NCBI RefSeq assembly: GCF_024170405.1
Contig: NZ_JALJYC010000004.1
Span: 1-64,000 of the forward strand
Direction of reading: 5' to 3'
From: Neisseria perflava
Lineage (GTDB): Bacteria > Pseudomonadota > Gammaproteobacteria > Burkholderiales > Neisseriaceae
DNA length: 64,000 nt
Below the pieces are notes generated by a model. That model saw only the letters and a program-made list of their open reading frames with translations, made no database searches and was not told the origin of the DNA. Each line of letters begins with the position of its first letter. Positions within the stretch are counted from its first letter, which is position 1. The position numbers were made by a program, and so were the translations under genes. This document shows, piece after piece, positions 42,104 through 49,886 of the stretch.

Positions 42104-43663
42104 ATGACCCAACGTATCCCCGCCACCGCCGCTATGCTGGTGAAAAATTCCGAACGCTATCTTGCCGAAGTATTGACCGCTTTGGCCGATTTCGATGAGG
42201 TTTTGCTGCTCGACAACGGCTCAACCGACCGTACATTCGACATTGCGGCGCAGTTTGCCAATGTCAGCTATTACAAACATGATTTTATCGGCTTCGGCCC
42301 GATGAAAAATCTGGCGGCGCGTTTGGCGCAAAACGATTGGATTTTCAGCATAGACAGCGATGAAGTGGCTGACAGCGAATTGATTGAGACCGTCCGCGCG
42401 GCGGTAGCCGAAAATCAGCCGCAGGCGGTGTATTCCCTGTCGCGCCTGAACCATTACCACGGCCGTCTGATAAAATCCTGCGGCTGGTATCCCGACATCA
42501 TTCCGCGCCTGTATCATCGCGGCTTTACCCGCTTTTCCGACCGACAGGTGCACGAAGCGTTAGTTTTGCCGTCTGAAACAGTCAAGCAGCGGCTGGGCGG
42601 CTTTCTCAAGCATTATTCCTTTGACAACGCCGAAGGGCTGATTCAAAAAATGCAGCAATACAGCACGCTGTATGCCGAAGAAAACCGCTACAAAAAAGCC
42701 GCTTCGCCGTGTAAAGCGCTGCTGCACGGCGGCGTGTCATTTGCCAAAAACTATCTGCTCAAACGCGGTTTTGCCGACGGTTCAGACGGCCTGACCATTT
42801 CCGTGGCCAATGCGCAAGGCTCGTATTACAAATACATCAAACTTTACGAGCGCAACCGCGAGCTGACCGTCTCGCTGATTATCACCACCTACAACCGCCC
42901 CGACGCGCTGGATTTGGTGCTCAAATCCGCGCTGGCGCAAACCCGTCTGCCCGATGAAATCATCATTGCCGACGACGGCTCGACGCAGGAAACGGCGGAG
43001 GTGGTGGATTTTATCAAACGCCGCACCGGTGTTCCGATAAAACACACTTGGCGCCCCGACGACGGTTTCCGCGCTGCCGAAGCGCGCAACCGCGCATTAG
43101 CGGCGGCAAGCTGCGATTACATCATTATGATAGACGGTGATATGCTGCTTGATCCCTCGTTTGTCGCCGACCATATAAAAATGGCCTTAAAAGGCCGTCT
43201 GATACAGGGTTCCCGCGTCATGCTGACACCGCAGCGCACGCAGGATATTTTAGACGCAGGCGAACTGCCGCGCCTGAGCGTGTTTGACAGCGGCATTGAA
43301 AAACGCGCCTCCACCCTGCGCTGCCGTTGCTTATCTGCCCTGGTCGGACACAAAGGCAGCCAAAACCACAAAGGCATCAAAACCTGCAACATGGGCTTTT
43401 TCCGCGCCGATGCGCTGGCGGTCAACGGCTTTGACAACGAATTTGTCGGCTGGGGGCGCGAAGACAGCGAATTTGTCGCCCGCTGCTACCACAATGGCAT
43501 GAAACGCCACAACCTCAAATTTGCCGGTATCGCCTGCCATCTCTACCACCGCGAATCCGAACGCGACGCTCTGCCGCAAAACGACGCGCGTTTGCAGGGA
43601 ACCCTCAATACCCGCAAAATCCGCTGCGACAACGGCGTGGATGCGTTTTTACCCGAAGCGTAA
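42104..43663 (+). CDS. Two-domain family 2 glycosyltransferase, LPS/LOS biosynthesis
   Basis: A 519-residue protein made of two GT-A enzymes in a row. Domain 1 (about residues 1-240) is a WaaE/LgtF-like beta-glucosyltransferase: PATAAMLVKNSERYLAEVL, DNGSTDRT, FSIDSDE and the acceptor region LSRLNHYHGRLIKSCGWYPD. Domain 2 (about 255-505) is a second GT2: LIITTYNRPDALDLVLKSAL, DDGSTQE, RPDDGFRAAEARNRALAAA, MIDGDM and a galactosyltransferase-type C-terminus (NMGFFRADALAVNGFDNEFVGWGREDSEF). Both DxD-like motifs are intact, so both may be active. It could add two consecutive core sugars. The natural fusion and its exact sugars are inference. Confidence 0.85.
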   Translation: MTQRIPATAAMLVKNSERYLAEVLTALADFDEVLLLDNGSTDRTFDIAAQFANVSYYKHDFIGFGPMKNLAARLAQNDWIFSIDSDEVADSELIETVRAAVAENQPQAVYSLSRLNHYHGRLIKSCGWYPDIIPRLYHRGFTRFSDRQVHEALVLPSETVKQRLGGFLKHYSFDNAEGLIQKMQQYSTLYAEENRYKKAASPCKALLHGGVSFAKNYLLKRGFADGSDGLTISVANAQGSYYKYIKLYERNRELTVSLIITTYNRPDALDLVLKSALAQTRLPDEIIIADDGSTQETAEVVDFIKRRTGVPIKHTWRPDDGFRAAEARNRALAAASCDYIIMIDGDMLLDPSFVADHIKMALKGRLIQGSRVMLTPQRTQDILDAGELPRLSVFDSGIEKRASTLRCRCLSALVGHKGSQNHKGIKTCNMGFFRADALAVNGFDNEFVGWGREDSEFVARCYHNGMKRHNLKFAGIACHLYHRESERDALPQNDARLQGTLNTRKIRCDNGVDAFLPEA

Positions 43664-43671
43664 ATACCTGC

Positions 43672-43760
43672 CAAGGCCGTCTGAAAAACCTTATTTCAAA
43701 CCGTTCGCATACCAACCGGGTCGGATGATTCCAAAATCTGACCCGTTTTCAGACGGCCTA
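43672..43760 (+). terminator. Large stem with distant DUS arms after the glycosyltransferase gene
   Basis: CAAGGCCGTCTGAAAA and TTTTCAGACGGCCT are about 60 bp apart. Inside, CGGGTC and GACCCG also pair. It is a long hairpin rather than a tight terminator. Confidence 0.5.
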
Positions 43761-43857
43761 CGCGCCTGATAAAATTTTACCTATCCCGTTCAAAAGCCAA
43801 CCTTGGCGGTGCTATACTTAAATAACAGAATAAAAACCGCACACAGTGAGGCGTATT

Positions 43858-44619
43858 ATGTCCCCCCGCCCCGTTACCGTTACCTCTTACAATATGCATA
43901 AAGGCATGTCGGCGCTCAACCGCAAAGTCCAACTCGACAGCATGGCCGACGAGCTGAAAAGTTTGCATTCCGATGTTTTGTTTTTACAGGAAGTGCAAGG
44001 GCAAAACCTGATTCGCAGCAACAAACGCGCCGATTTTCCCGATTCGCCGCATTACGATGTTGTTGGCGACCGTTTGGCCTTTAATCGCAGCTACGGTAAA
44101 AATGCCGTGTATCCCGAAAAACACCATGGCAACGCCATTCTCAGCCACCTGCCGATTGATACCCGCAATAACCTCGATATCAGCGTCAACAAGCTGGAGC
44201 AGCGCGGCGTGTTGCATTGCGAAGTATTGCCCGAAGGCTGGGAAACGCCGTTGGTGTGCCTTTGCGCCCACCTCAACCTGCGCGAGCCCGACCGCGTCAA
44301 ACAATATCAAGCCATTTTTGAATATGTCAGCCAGCAAGTGGATGCCCACAGCCCGCTGATTATCGCCGGCGATTTCAACGATTGGCGGCAAAAATCCGCC
44401 CTATCTTTGGGCAAGGCTTTGAATTTGGACGAAGTGTTTGTGGACAGCAACGGCAAACGCCCGAAAACCTTCCCTGCGCGTATGCCGGTATTGAGCCTCG
44501 ACCGTGTTTACACCCGCAACCTCGATATTATCGAAACCCAAATCCACAACGGCAAAAACTGGCAGAAACTCTCCGACCACCTGCCCCTGAGTGTCAAAGT
44601 CAAGCCGAAGCTGCCTTGA
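43858..44619 (+). CDS. Endonuclease/exonuclease/phosphatase family protein
   Basis: A 253-residue Mg-dependent phosphoesterase of the EEP fold. Motifs: TSYNMHKGMS (Asn/Lys), LFLQEVQG (metal Glu), LCAHLNLREPDR, IAGDFNDWR (metal Asp/Asn), LSLDRVY and the catalytic SDHLPL. No signal peptide is present, so it works in the cytoplasm; it could be a DNA or RNA nuclease or a lipid/sugar phosphatase of the YbhP/YafD type. I start at the ATG at 43858 with GAGG nine bases before it; a GTG at 43846 is the in-frame alternative. Confidence 0.9.
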   Translation: MSPRPVTVTSYNMHKGMSALNRKVQLDSMADELKSLHSDVLFLQEVQGQNLIRSNKRADFPDSPHYDVVGDRLAFNRSYGKNAVYPEKHHGNAILSHLPIDTRNNLDISVNKLEQRGVLHCEVLPEGWETPLVCLCAHLNLREPDRVKQYQAIFEYVSQQVDAHSPLIIAGDFNDWRQKSALSLGKALNLDEVFVDSNGKRPKTFPARMPVLSLDRVYTRNLDIIETQIHNGKNWQKLSDHLPLSVKVKPKLP

Positions 44620-44666
44620 TTACGTCATCTTGCGCCTGATTCTGCGGAAAAACATTTCTATATTCA

Positions 44667-44711
44667 CAAAAGGCCGTCTGAAACAGGTGCAAACCCTTTT
44701 CAGACGGCCTC
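44667..44711 (+). terminator. DUS-pair terminator after the EEP gene
   Basis: AAAAGGCCGTCTGAAA and TTTTCAGACGGCCT around GGTGCAAACC. Confidence 0.75.
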
Positions 44712-44741
44712 ATTTGCTGTTATATTTAGCCCATACGAGTT

Positions 44742-44905
44742 TAGGGGCTGTTGGCATTTCATCCGCGAAGCAAGATTTGTAGTGGAAAAGTGCGGATGCA
44801 AGGCGGAATGCGCAGCGAGGTTGAACACCTTGCGAGCATTTCTAACGCACTAGGCGCACTTTTCCACTACAAATATTGCCGCGTAATGAAATGTTAACAG
44901 CCCTA
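44742..44905. mobile_element. MITE-like element, family A, long copy (164 bp)
   Basis: Ends TAGGGGCTGTTGGCATTTCA(T) and the inverse of ATGAAATGTTAACAGCCCTA. A second inverted pair lies inside: ATTTGTAGTGGAAAAGTGCG (44775-44794) and CGCACTTTTCCACTACAAAT (44855-44874), perfect over 20 bp. The middle is CGGAATGCGCAGCG-like. No coding capacity. The outer ends match the 78-bp copy at 29387-29464. It sits directly upstream of a short, possibly truncated gene. Confidence 0.7.
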
Positions 44906-44926
44906 GAGCATTTAGGACGAAACGTG

Positions 44927-45259
44927 ATGGATACCGAAGACTATCTCAGCCGGATGCCGTTTAACGTCATCTTTATCGACCCGATGCACACCAGTTTCAA
45001 AGCAGGCAGCGAACGGATTAACCAGCAAATCCACCATTATCCGCTTGCCCACGAACGGCTGCACCAGCCCAAATTCGCCGCCAAAATCCTAGAAATGGCG
45101 GCGCACCGCTGCAACATGCGGGTTGTCGTGCGCAAAGCCGATGCCCAAATCAAACATGATTTGCACTACATCGTCCGCAACGGCGTCTTTGCCACCGATG
45201 AAAAGATGTGGTCGTTTATTAATGACCCCGTCAACCTTGCCTTGGTGAAACACCAATAA
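44927..45259 (+). CDS. Hypothetical protein, possibly the 3' remnant of a methyltransferase-like gene
   Basis: A 110-residue frame. The segment PFNVIFIDPMHTSFKAG recalls the (F/Y)xDP motif of SAM-dependent methyltransferases, and MRVVVRKAD recalls the following strand of the RsmJ-type fold, but the glycine-rich SAM loop that should come first is absent. The MITE-like element ends 21 bp upstream, so the 5' part may have been lost at that insertion. The ATG at 44927 has AGGA about 10 bp upstream, so a short product is possible. It precedes trpG by 35 bp. Assignment is tentative. Confidence 0.5.
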   Translation: MDTEDYLSRMPFNVIFIDPMHTSFKAGSERINQQIHHYPLAHERLHQPKFAAKILEMAAHRCNMRVVVRKADAQIKHDLHYIVRNGVFATDEKMWSFINDPVNLALVKHQ

Positions 45260-45294
45260 CCACAAAGCTTGCCACACTCCGCAAAAGGTTAAAA

Positions 45295-45879
45295 ATGCTT
45301 TTATTTATCGACAATTATGACAGCTTCACCTACAACATCGTGCAATATTTCGCCGAGCTGGGGCAGGAAGTTGTCGTGCGCCGCAACGACGACATCACCT
45401 TGGACGAGATTGCCGCGCTCAAGCCGCAATATCTGATTATCGGCCCCGGCCCATGTTCGCCCAAAGAGGCGGGAATTTCCGTGGCGGCCATGCAGCATTT
45501 TGCCGGCAAACTGCCGATTATGGGCGTTTGCCTCGGTCATCAAACCATAGGCGAAGCCTTCGGCGGCGACATCGTGCGCGCGCAAACGCTGATGCACGGC
45601 AAAGTCTCGCCCGTATTCCATCACGGCAAAGGCATGTTTAAAGACCTGCCCAATCCCGTGACGTGTACCCGCTATCACAGCCTGGTCATCGACCGCCACA
45701 CCCTGCCCGACTGTTTGGAAATTACCGCTTGGACAGAAGACGATGAAATCATGGGCGTGCGCCATAAAGACTACGCCATCGAGGGCGTGCAGTTTCACCC
45801 CGAAGCGCTGCTGACCGAACACGGCCATGACATGCTGCGTAATTTCTTGGAAGAATTTAAAAATTTTCAGACGGCATGA
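45295..45879 (+). CDS. trpG: Anthranilate synthase component II (glutamine amidotransferase)
   Basis: Delivers ammonia from glutamine to TrpE for anthranilate synthesis. A 194-residue class I GATase: LFIDNYDSFTYNIVQYF, the oxyanion segment IGPGPCSP, catalytic Cys in MGVCLGHQTIGEAFGG (about residue 80) and the His-Glu pair in EGVQFHPEALL. PabA-type use in folate synthesis is also possible because such subunits are often shared. The last residues (NFQTA) are encoded by a half DUS. A 161-bp repeat element begins four bases after its stop, separating it from trpD. Confidence 0.95.
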   Translation: MLLFIDNYDSFTYNIVQYFAELGQEVVVRRNDDITLDEIAALKPQYLIIGPGPCSPKEAGISVAAMQHFAGKLPIMGVCLGHQTIGEAFGGDIVRAQTLMHGKVSPVFHHGKGMFKDLPNPVTCTRYHSLVIDRHTLPDCLEITAWTEDDEIMGVRHKDYAIEGVQFHPEALLTEHGHDMLRNFLEEFKNFQTA

Positions 45880-45882
45880 TTA

Positions 45883-46043
45883 AGAACCTGTATTCAAAAG
45901 ATTGATAGATGGATTTTTTTGGATAATCATACGAATACAAGGTGATATTTATACAAATCTGGACGATTGGCGTAAAAGTCCAACGCAGTAGGCGTGTGAT
46001 TAGGCAACAAAAAGACGCTGTCAAGATTTTGAATACAGGTTCT
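45883..46043. mobile_element. MITE-like element, family B, complete copy (161 bp)
   Basis: Perfect 17-bp ends AGAACCTGTATTCAAAA (45883-45899) and its inverse (46027-46043). The interior is AT-rich on the left and contains GCGTAAAAGTCCAACGCAGT and CACAAG/GTGTG-like motifs. No coding capacity. A second copy in opposite orientation lies at 63919-64000. It sits between trpG and trpD. Confidence 0.75.
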
Positions 46044-46196
46044 AAGATACGCAAGGCCGTCTGAAAACCGGCGGCAATGCATTACAACCATTTGAATTTA
46101 GTTTGGTAGCGCGTTACTGCGGCTGCCTTGTCTCTACCTAAATTCAAACGGTTATATTCAGACAAATAAGAAATAATATAGAGAAAGGAAACACCC

Positions 46197-47234
46197 GTGA
46201 TTACCCCCCAGCAAGCCATTGAACGCTTAATCAGCAACAATGAATTATTCTATGATGAAATGGTTGATTTGATGCGCGAAATCATGAGCGGCCAAGTACC
46301 GCCAGAGCAAGTAGCCGCCATCATTACCGGTTTGCGGATTAAAGTCGAAACCGTATCGGAAATTACCGCCGCCGCCACCGTTATGCGCGAATTTGCCACG
46401 CCCGTGCCCGTTGCCGACAAATCCTCTTTGGTCGATATCGTCGGCACCGGCGGCGACGGTGCCAAAACCTTCAATATCTCCACCACATCCATGTTTGTCG
46501 CCGCCGCCGCAGGTGCGAAAGTGGCCAAACACGGCGGACGCTCGGTTTCCTCTTCTAGTGGAGCAGCCGATGTGATTGAAACCATGGGCGTATCTTTGAA
46601 TTTATCGCCGGAACAAGTTGGCCGCAGCATTGATGAAATCGGTATCGGCTTTATGTTTGCGCAAAACCACCACGGCGCTATGCGCCATGTCGCGCCGGTG
46701 CGTCGCTCGCTCGGTTTCTGCAGCATTTTCAATATTCTCGGCCCGCTGACCAACCCGGCAGATGCGCCGAATCAGGTATTGGGCGTATTCCACATTGATT
46801 TGTGCGGCATTCTGTCGCGCGTGTTGCAACAGCTCGGTTCGGAGCATGTTTTGGTGGTAAACGGTTCAGACGGCATTGATGAAATTACCATCACTGGCTC
46901 GAGCCATATTGCCGAACTGAAAAACGGCGAGATTTTGGAATACGACATCCGTCCGGAAGACTTCGGCCTAGAATCCCGCCGCAATTTGGATGACATCCGC
47001 GTTGCCAACAGCCAGGAATCTTTGGAAAAAATGCATTCGGTATTAAACGGCGAACCCGGTGCGGCGCGTGATATTGTATTGCTGAACGCCGCTGCCTGTC
47101 TGTATGCGGGCAATGTCGTTTCTTCCTTAGCCGAGGGCGTGGAAGCTGCCAAAGCCGCCATTGATTCGGGCAAAGCCAAAGCCAAACAAGAGGAATTTGT
47201 GGCCTTTACCCAAAAAATGGCGCAATCTGCTTAA
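46197..47234 (+). CDS. trpD: Anthranilate phosphoribosyltransferase
   Basis: Transfers phosphoribose from PRPP to anthranilate in tryptophan biosynthesis. A 345-residue protein with VDIVGTGGDGAKTFNISTTS (PRPP loop, about residues 80-98), VAKHGGRSVSSSSGAADV, RHVAPVRRSLGFCSIFNILGPLTNPA and NGSDGIDEITITG, where the last begins with a DUS in the DNA. It starts at a GTG with AGAAAGGA upstream. trpG is close but separated by a MITE-like element, so it may need its own promoter. Confidence 0.97.
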   Translation: MITPQQAIERLISNNELFYDEMVDLMREIMSGQVPPEQVAAIITGLRIKVETVSEITAAATVMREFATPVPVADKSSLVDIVGTGGDGAKTFNISTTSMFVAAAAGAKVAKHGGRSVSSSSGAADVIETMGVSLNLSPEQVGRSIDEIGIGFMFAQNHHGAMRHVAPVRRSLGFCSIFNILGPLTNPADAPNQVLGVFHIDLCGILSRVLQQLGSEHVLVVNGSDGIDEITITGSSHIAELKNGEILEYDIRPEDFGLESRRNLDDIRVANSQESLEKMHSVLNGEPGAARDIVLLNAAACLYAGNVVSSLAEGVEAAKAAIDSGKAKAKQEEFVAFTQKMAQSA

Positions 47235-47253
47235 ACTTTTGTATTCATTAATT

Positions 47254-47289
47254 AAAAGGCCGTCTGAAAAATTTTTCAGACGGCCTTTT
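47254..47289. terminator. DUS-pair terminator between trpD and the phosphoesterase
   Basis: AAAAGGCCGTCTGAAAAA and its inverse with a T4 run in a 76-bp convergent gap. Confidence 0.8.
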
Positions 47290-47310
47290 GCTATGGAGTG
47301 GCAATTACTG

Positions 47311-48399
47311 TTACCGCCCTTTCACATCAATAATCCAAACCTCTGATTGCGAACCCAAGCGCAGCGGAATGCCCCAAAAGCCGTAGCCGGAAGTGACGAA
47401 ATAATGGCCGTTGCCGATGGCTTCGTAGCCGTAGGCCAAACGGTTGAGCGCGCGCACAATCAGATTGGCGGGGGCGATTTGGCCGTTGTGGACATGGCCG
47501 GATACTTGAACGTCCACCGGCAATTTCGCATGTTGCTCAATGCTGCTCGGGCGGTGGTCGAGCAGGATAACGGGTAAATCGGTATTTTGGCCTTGCAGCA
47601 GCTTGGCCGTTGTCGGGCGCTTGACATCCGAATCATCCACGCGGCCGACCAGCAGCAGATTATCCACGCGCAATACTTCGTTGTTTAACACGCGGATACC
47701 GGCTTTTTCCAAAGCCTCTTGAATCTGCTTTTGCGCACCGAATAAATCGTGATTGCCCAACGTGGCATACACACCTAAGGGCGCGTGCAGTTTCGCCAGA
47801 TGCGGCGCCATGTTTTTTTCGCGGAAGGCTTTGACGTTGTCATCCATCAAATCACCGGGCAGCAGGATAATGTCCGCCTTTTCGTGTTGCATGGTGTCGG
47901 CCAGCCAATCGAGCTGTTTGCTGCCGAAGAGTACGCCCAAATGCAAATCGCTGGCCATGCCGATACGCAGCGGCTTGTCCATTTTCTTATTATTAATGGT
48001 AACGGTTTGATAACGGATAACCGGCGTATAGGCATTGTGCACGGCAAACGCGATCAGGCCGATGACAAACAGCGGCGCAAACAGCCGCAGTGCGCGCGAC
48101 AGGGATTTTTGCGGGATTAATTTACGTAGCAGCAAATGCAGCAGGAAAGTTGCCAGCGCCGCATACATCACAAACAGCAGCAACACCATCCAAAATGCCA
48201 TCACGCGGAAAATGCTGTGTCCCAGCTCCAGCAGCAAACCGGCAATCAGCGCATTGGTAATCAGAAACGCCCCCGCCATCAGCCAGCGGCGGCCGCTTTT
48301 GCCGATAACAGGCGCAAACAGCCATTGCAGCGAACGCCCCAAACCAAAGGTAAAAACCTGCATTAGCAGCAAAATAAAAACAAACATGCCCGAGCGCAT
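47311..48399 (-). CDS. Membrane-anchored metallophosphoesterase
   Basis: A 362-residue protein with four N-terminal membrane spans (about residues 3-125) and a C-terminal calcineurin-like phosphoesterase facing away from the membrane. The five metal motifs are present: GMASDLHLG (DxH), GDLMDD, LGNHDLFG, the HRPSS region and SGHVHNGQ. It belongs to the YkuE/MPPE family, related to UDP-2,3-diacylglucosamine hydrolase-like and lipid-linked phosphoesterases. The natural substrate is unknown. Divergent from the peroxidase gene over 136 bp. Confidence 0.92.
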   Translation of the reverse strand: MRSGMFVFILLLMQVFTFGLGRSLQWLFAPVIGKSGRRWLMAGAFLITNALIAGLLLELGHSIFRVMAFWMVLLLFVMYAALATFLLHLLLRKLIPQKSLSRALRLFAPLFVIGLIAFAVHNAYTPVIRYQTVTINNKKMDKPLRIGMASDLHLGVLFGSKQLDWLADTMQHEKADIILLPGDLMDDNVKAFREKNMAPHLAKLHAPLGVYATLGNHDLFGAQKQIQEALEKAGIRVLNNEVLRVDNLLLVGRVDDSDVKRPTTAKLLQGQNTDLPVILLDHRPSSIEQHAKLPVDVQVSGHVHNGQIAPANLIVRALNRLAYGYEAIGNGHYFVTSGYGFWGIPLRLGSQSEVWIIDVKGR

Positions 48400-48535
48400 T
48401 AGTGAGTTCCCATAAAAATCAAGCGCCTGATTTTAGCATAAGCCCTTGCAAAGCGAGGCCGTCTGAAAAGCAAACGGCGGTAAAATCCGCTATACTAGCG
48501 GCGCTGAAAAATAACGCCATTTAAGGAATCACCGC

Positions 48536-49438
48536 ATGAACCCACAAACCGCCATTATCCCCGACCACTGCAAATCAGGCGTGTTTATCGAAGCCGACAT
48601 CCGTATCGGACAAGAAGCCGCCGTCAAAGCCGCCTGCCGTCAGAGCCTGGAAGCCTTAGCCCAACTGCAAAGCCGTTTTCCCGACGCGGCTTTGGGCTTA
48701 ACCATCGCTTTCGGCAGCGAAGCGTGGAAAGTATTCGGCCATACCGCAGAAGGCAGCGAAATCAAGCCGTTCCGCCCTTTGGGTAACGGCTTGGCACCCG
48801 CCACCCAGCATGATCTGCTGGTGCACATCCAAGCCTTGCAGCAAAACGCCGCCTATGCGCTGGCGCAATCGGTATTAGGCGCGTTCGGCGACAGCATCAG
48901 TGTCACCACCGAAGAGCACGGCCTGCGCCTGCACGAAGAGCGCGGCTTAGACGGTTTTGTCGATGGTACGGAAAACCCGCAAGACGAAGCCGTTGCTGCC
49001 GCTGCCATTATCCCGCAAGGCAAACCCGATGCGGGCGGCAGCTATGTGTTGCTGCAAAAATACCTGCACGATCTGCCCAAATGGGATGCCGTCGGTACGG
49101 CCACGCAAGAGGCCGACATCGGCCGCACCAAAGCAGGCGATGAAGAGCTGGATAAAAGCGTGCGCCTGCCCGACTCCCACCTCGGCCGCGTGGATTTGAA
49201 AGAAAACGGCGTCGGCCTGAAGATCGTGCGCCGCAGCCTGCCTTTCGGCAAAATCTCCGGCGAACACGGCCTGATGTTCATCGCCTACTGCCACACGCTG
49301 CACAATATCGAAGCGCAGCTTTTGAGCATGTTCGGCGAAACCGACGGCAAAACCGACCTGCTGCTCAAACACCTCTCCACCGCCGTATCGGGCGCGTATT
49401 ACTATGCGCCGCCGGTGGAGCGTTTGCAGGATTTGTAA
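48536..49438 (+). CDS. Dyp-type heme peroxidase (YfeX-like)
   Basis: A 300-residue cytoplasmic heme peroxidase of the dye-decolorising family. The signature GFVDGTENPQDEA (about residues 139-151) carries the distal Asp, and the proximal heme His and Arg lie in the second half (VRLPDSHLGRVDLKENGVGLKIVRRSLPFG and MFIAYCHTLHNIEAQLLSMFG). No Tat or Sec signal is seen, so it is not the EfeB exported type. YfeX relatives have been linked to heme-iron use, which would fit a host-associated organism. The linked iron theme at 6-10 kb is not adjacent. Confidence 0.92.
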   Translation: MNPQTAIIPDHCKSGVFIEADIRIGQEAAVKAACRQSLEALAQLQSRFPDAALGLTIAFGSEAWKVFGHTAEGSEIKPFRPLGNGLAPATQHDLLVHIQALQQNAAYALAQSVLGAFGDSISVTTEEHGLRLHEERGLDGFVDGTENPQDEAVAAAAIIPQGKPDAGGSYVLLQKYLHDLPKWDAVGTATQEADIGRTKAGDEELDKSVRLPDSHLGRVDLKENGVGLKIVRRSLPFGKISGEHGLMFIAYCHTLHNIEAQLLSMFGETDGKTDLLLKHLSTAVSGAYYYAPPVERLQDL

Positions 49439-49527
49439 CAAACGCACAGGCCGTCTGAAAACAGCGTGAAATCAGCCCGAAATCGTACTGAAATAGCAGG
49501 CAACTAGACACAGTCTAAGCCTGCTTA

Positions 49528-49789
49528 ACGTGAGTTTGGGATAAACCAATAGAATATCTTTTTGAATTTCAGAAACATATTTCACTAGGTTGACAGAATC
49601 CGTAGGATTCGTCATTCCCGCGCAGGCGGGAATCCAGGAGCCAAACACTTCTGTAATGTTTTCAAGGAATCAGAAGATCAAGCATCTGGATTCCCGCCTG
49701 CGCGGGAATGACGAAATCTGGCGATTTTCTGTCTGCTTAAAACTCATACCATAATAAAAATATCTCAAGTCATTATTTCGAACTCACGT
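49528..49789. repeat. dRS3-containing mosaic repeat, left of recB (262 bp)
   Basis: Ends ACGTGAGTTTGGGATAA and the inverse of TTATTTCGAACTCACGT. It holds two dRS3 copies, ATTCCCGCGCAGGCGGGAAT (49614-49633) and its inverted partner with CGCCTGCG (49691-49710), around a 57-bp spacer, as in neisserial intergenic mosaic elements. The inner order is TGACAGAATCCGTAGGATTC first, then GATTTTCTGTCTGC. The 448-bp gap 49439-49886 contains otherwise only DUS copies. Confidence 0.75.
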
Positions 49790-49886
49790 TGCTTATTTAA
49801 AGCAAATACCCGCCATGCCGTCTGAAAGTGATTTTTCAGACGGCATTTGTTATGATAAACGCCTTACATCCCCTATCCGCCACACC

